Of a DNA stretch of 8,215 nucleotides, positions 5,663 through 8,215 are shown piece by piece. This stretch comes from Sphingomonadaceae bacterium (lineage in GTDB: Bacteria > Pseudomonadota > Alphaproteobacteria > Sphingomonadales > Sphingomonadaceae). How positions within the stretch are numbered: the stretch's first letter is position 1; every line of letters starts with the position of its first letter. Position numbers and translations under genes: made by a program. Where the stretch lies: the NCBI GenBank assembly GCA_019239785.1, contig JAFAZM010000331.1, forward strand, positions 1 to 8,215, read 5' to 3'. The notes beneath the pieces are model-generated. The model saw only the letters and a list, made by a program, of their open reading frames with translations, ran no database searches and had not been told where the DNA came from.

Positions 5663-5986
5663 ATGACCAGACAAATCTTGCTTGGCGCGCTGCCCCTGGC
5701 CGCCCTGTTCGCGTCGGTGCCCGCGTCCGCCCTCACCGACTCGGAAGGCCGCGCCATCGCCGCCTGCCGCGCCGACATGCTCAGCCGCTTCGAGCCCGGC
5801 CAGGTCCGCTCCTATCGGGTGGGCGAGATTGCCGGCACGTCGCGCAGCACCCGCGTCACCCTCTACGTCAACGCCGACCGGCGCTACACCTTCGCCTGCG
5901 CCGCGGACGGCCAGGGCCAGGTCGTCACCGCCTCGATCGATCCGGCCCGCGGCGCCGGCCGCCAGCTCGCCGCCGGCGCGCGCTGA
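5663..5986 (+). CDS. Small secreted two-cysteine protein, probable TetR target
   Basis: This 107-residue protein starts at an ATG preceded by GGAGG (5653-5657) at a 5-base spacing, the best ribosome site among the small genes here. A signal peptide is evident: MTRQ, a hydrophobic stretch at about 5-18, and ASA at 21-23 as the probable cleavage site. The mature protein is about 84 residues, with two cysteines (35 and 79) that could form one disulfide. The central stretch SRSTRVTLYVNADRRYTFAC (60-79) looks like two beta strands. I do not recognise a named family, although similar short proteins occur unannotated in sphingomonads. It is transcribed divergently from the TetR gene across a 73-base gap with a dyad, so it is the most likely regulated target. 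It ends just before the long hairpin repeat at 5999. Confidence 0.85.
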   Translation: MTRQILLGALPLAALFASVPASALTDSEGRAIAACRADMLSRFEPGQVRSYRVGEIAGTSRSTRVTLYVNADRRYTFACAADGQGQVVTASIDPARGAGRQLAAGAR

Positions 5987-5998
5987 CGCTCCCCATCC

Positions 5999-6112
5999 GC
6001 TCATCCTGAGTAGGGACTGAGCCTGGCGAAGGCCCGTATCGAAGGGCCGCTCCGAAGCTGTGCGTCCTTCGATACGCCGGTTCGACAGGCTCACCGGCTA
6101 CTCAGGATGAGC
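5999..6112. repeat. Long imperfect inverted repeat of sphingomonad intergenic type
   Basis: The outer arms, GCTCATCCTGAGTAG at 5999-6013 and CTACTCAGGATGAGC at 6098-6112, are perfect 15-base complements. Inside them GAGCCTG (6019-6025) pairs with CAGGCTC (6086-6092), and GTATCGAAGG (6036-6045) pairs with CCTTCGATAC (6066-6075), leaving a 20-base loop. The whole 114 bases can fold into one long stem. I recognise the CCTTCGATACGCCGGTTCGA and ACAGGCTCA wording as recurrent in sphingomonad intergenic DNA. It lies between convergent genes, a usual place for such elements, and may serve as a bidirectional terminator or be a non-autonomous repeat. Confidence 0.85.
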
Positions 6113-6170
6113 GTGGAGTTAGTCGCTCGAAATCCGAGAATGCCGGCTGACTCGCCCGAAGCCCGGCGGT

Positions 6171-8215
6171 TCAGGCGCTCAGCCGCTGCTGGATGCCGTG
6201 GACGAGCTCGCTCGCTTTCTCGAAGCTCATCGGCCGGCCGAACAGATAGCCCTGGATGGTGTGGCAGCCGAGGTCGCGCATCCTGGTGAAATCGTCCGCG
6301 GTCTCGACGCCCTCGGCGGTCACCGTCATCCGGAAGCTCTTGGCGAGCTGGATGATCGACTGGATGATCGCGACCGTCTCCTTGTTGTTGGCCGCCTCGC
6401 GCACGAAGCTGCCGTCGATCTTCAATTTGTGGAAGACCGCCTTGTTGAGGTAGCCGAGCGAGGAATAGCCGGTCCCGAAATCGTCGAGCGCAATGCCGAC
6501 GCCGAGCGTTCTCAGCCGCTTCAGCACGTCCACCGCATTGGCCGAATCGCCGAGGAAGATCGATTCGGTGACCTCCAGCTCGAGCCGGTCGGGCTGCAGC
6601 CGGTATTTGCGGATCGCCTCGTTGATCGTGTTGGGCAGCGCCGGGTAGATGAGCTGCTTGGCCGAGACGTTGATCGCGACCTGGATATGCTCGGGCCAGG
6701 TGGCGACCGCGCGGCAGGCCTCGTCGATCACCCATTCGCCCAATTCCATGATCAGCCCGGTTTCCTCGGCGAGCGGGATGAAATGGTTGGGCGGGACGAT
6801 GCCGCGGGTCGGATGGTGCCAGCGGATCAGGGCCTCGAACCCGGCCAGGCTCTGGTCGGCGGCGCTGATCAGAGGCTGGAAGAGCAGGCGGAACTGCTTG
6901 GCGCGGATGCCGGCGCGCATGTCCTGCTCGAGCCTGAGCCGGTCCTCGGCCTCGTTCTGCATGTCGGCATTGAAGAACCGGCAGGTGCCGCGGCCCATCG
7001 CCTTCGCCTGATAGAGCGCGAGGTCGGCCTTCTGGATCAGGTCGTCGACGCTGTGGCCGTCGATCGGGCCGAAGGCGCAGCCGATCGAGACGCCGATGCG
7101 GACCTCCGCCTTGTCGATATGGAAGGGCTCGGCGATCGCCGCGATCAGCCGGTCGGCGAGCGATTCGACCAGGCGGCGGCTGTTCGCCTCCTTGATGACG
7201 ATGGCGAACTCGTCGCCGCCCATCCGGCCGACCTGGCCGAATTGCCCCGCCTCCTTGAGCAGCCGCTGGGCGACGCTCTTCAGCACGACGTCGCCCTTGG
7301 GGTGGCCGAACGTGTCGTTGACCGGCTTGAAGCCGTCGAGGTCGAGGAACATGATCGCGCAGGGCGCCTCGCCGCCCGCCGAGCCGGACAAAGCCTCGCC
7401 GAGCAATTGCCGCACGCGGCCGCGATTGGGCAGGCCGGAGAGCACGTCCATGTTGGCGAGGTTGGTCAGCCTTTCCTGGGTGCGGCGGACGTCGGTCACG
7501 TCCTGGCCGACGCCGCGGAAGCCTTGGAAGGCGCCGGTCATGTCGATGATCGGGTCGCCGGACAGGCTGATCCAGCGGGTGCCGCGCCGCGTCTTCAGCT
7601 CCATCTCCAGATTGGCGAAGGGCTGGCGCGAGAGCAGGATCCGGCCGAGCGCGCTGGTTCCGCCCAATGAGGCCGGCAGCGAATGGCCGATCATCTGGTT
7701 GGTGGAGCGGCCGAGCAGGGCGGTCATCCGCGAGGAGATGTAGACGACCCGATTTTCCGCATCGACCTGCCAGAGCCAGCCGACGCCGCGATGCTCATAT
7801 TCGTTGAGCAGCAGCCGCACCGATTCGGCCTGCGCGCGGGTGCGGGCGAGACCGTCGAGCTGGCCGAAGATCCAGCGGGTCAGCCGCGCGACGCCGAAGG
7901 CGCCGGCGCCGGCGACGAGGATGAAGCTCAGCGCCACCTTGGGTTCGAGCGTCCAGCTGCCGAAATAATAAGCGAGGCAGAAAGCGGCGGTCAGCGTGCC
8001 GATCCAGGCGAGCGCCGCCGCAGGCACCGCAGCCAGGGCAAGGGCGGTGGTGATCATCGCCGCCATCGCGCCGCCGATCACGACCTGGACCTGCGAGGGC
8101 TGGGTGGCGAATGCGTAGGTGGGCAGCGCCGACCAGAGCCCGGCGAGGCCGACCGCCTCGGCGATGGCGAACCAGCGCGCGCGGGGCTTGGCGGTGCGGC
8201 TGCTGCCCCAGGCGG
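6171..8215 (-). CDS. Membrane-bound PAS-GGDEF-EAL cyclic-di-GMP synthase/phosphodiesterase, N-terminus beyond window
   Basis: This protein makes and/or breaks down cyclic-di-GMP. The frame stays open to base 8215, so GTG at 8081 is probably internal; 44 more in-frame codons precede it, including hydrophobic WFAIAEAVGLAGLW. About 680 residues are visible. Numbering from codon 8081: membrane segments lie at about 8-28, 28-40 and 50-66; a probable coiled linker at 74-95; a PAS domain at about 96-200, ending in the usual VGQDVTD; a GGDEF domain at about 205-370; and an EAL domain at about 385-636. The cyclase loop GGDEF (288-292) and DLDGFKPVNDTFGH (247-260) are intact. The RxxD product-inhibition site expected five residues before GGDEF is missing. 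EAL at 416-418, NVS at 471-473, EVTES at 503-507, DDFGTG at 533-538, KID at 554-556, AEGVET at 589-594 and GYLFGRP at 611-617 are all intact. It is therefore probably an active phosphodiesterase and possibly bifunctional. Confidence 0.97.
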   Translation of the reverse strand, partial: AWGSSRTAKPRARWFAIAEAVGLAGLWSALPTYAFATQPSQVQVVIGGAMAAMITTALALAAVPAAALAWIGTLTAAFCLAYYFGSWTLEPKVALSFILVAGAGAFGVARLTRWIFGQLDGLARTRAQAESVRLLLNEYEHRGVGWLWQVDAENRVVYISSRMTALLGRSTNQMIGHSLPASLGGTSALGRILLSRQPFANLEMELKTRRGTRWISLSGDPIIDMTGAFQGFRGVGQDVTDVRRTQERLTNLANMDVLSGLPNRGRVRQLLGEALSGSAGGEAPCAIMFLDLDGFKPVNDTFGHPKGDVVLKSVAQRLLKEAGQFGQVGRMGGDEFAIVIKEANSRRLVESLADRLIAAIAEPFHIDKAEVRIGVSIGCAFGPIDGHSVDDLIQKADLALYQAKAMGRGTCRFFNADMQNEAEDRLRLEQDMRAGIRAKQFRLLFQPLISAADQSLAGFEALIRWHHPTRGIVPPNHFIPLAEETGLIMELGEWVIDEACRAVATWPEHIQVAINVSAKQLIYPALPNTINEAIRKYRLQPDRLELEVTESIFLGDSANAVDVLKRLRTLGVGIALDDFGTGYSSLGYLNKAVFHKLKIDGSFVREAANNKETVAIIQSIIQLAKSFRMTVTAEGVETADDFTRMRDLGCHTIQGYLFGRPMSFEKASELVHGIQQRLSA

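Noticed and set aside
6198..7670. A 490-codon plus-strand open frame antisense to the GGDEF-EAL gene
   Set aside because: The translation is the typical Asp/Val/Leu/Gly-rich shadow of GC-rich coding DNA, with no ribosome site or family resemblance. The minus strand is unambiguous.

Overview
The window is very GC-rich DNA, almost certainly chromosomal, from an alphaproteobacterium and most likely a sphingomonad (Sphingomonadales). The evidence is the GC-rich third codon positions, a polyprenyl diphosphate synthase and an HrpB helicase of alphaproteobacterial type, several tiny secreted cysteine-pair proteins of a kind I associate with sphingomonad genomes, and an intergenic inverted repeat (5999-6112) that I recognise from sphingomonad intergenic regions. 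The assignment rests on recognition, not on a database search.

Layout from left to right. (1) 1-933, plus strand: the 3' part of a long-chain polyprenyl diphosphate synthase that makes the ubiquinone side chain; its 5' end lies outside the window. (2) 1003-3462, plus: complete hrpB, a DEAH-type ATP-dependent helicase. (3) 3467-3853, plus: a small secreted four-cysteine protein beginning 4 bases after the hrpB stop. (4) 4041-4286 and 4473-4724, plus: two small exported proteins that are paralogues. They share a C-x14-C core ending in EWRD, and each is preceded, about 100 bases upstream, by a copy of the same noncoding block (3939-3990 and 4357-4408). (5) 4725-4882: four GC-rich inverted repeats in a row, in the gap between convergent genes. 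(6) 4948-5589, minus: a TetR-family repressor, divergent from (7) 5663-5986, plus: a small secreted two-cysteine protein. The 73-base gap between them carries a TATAC-N6-GTATA dyad. (8) 5999-6112: a long imperfect hairpin repeat. (9) 6171-8215, minus: a membrane-anchored PAS-GGDEF-EAL cyclic-di-GMP enzyme whose N-terminus runs off the right edge.

The two left-hand genes and the right-hand gene are ordinary housekeeping or signalling genes. The accessory interest lies in 3467-6112, where four small exported cysteine-containing proteins, a repressor, a duplicated upstream element and clustered hairpins sit together. The best candidate for something undescribed is the pair of tandem paralogues with their co-duplicated upstream element. 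The TetR gene and its divergent partner look like a simple self-contained regulatory switch.

No gap without a gene exceeds 300 bases. The longest (4725-4947) is filled largely by the inverted repeats. I saw no tRNA, rRNA, CRISPR array, insertion sequence or riboswitch.
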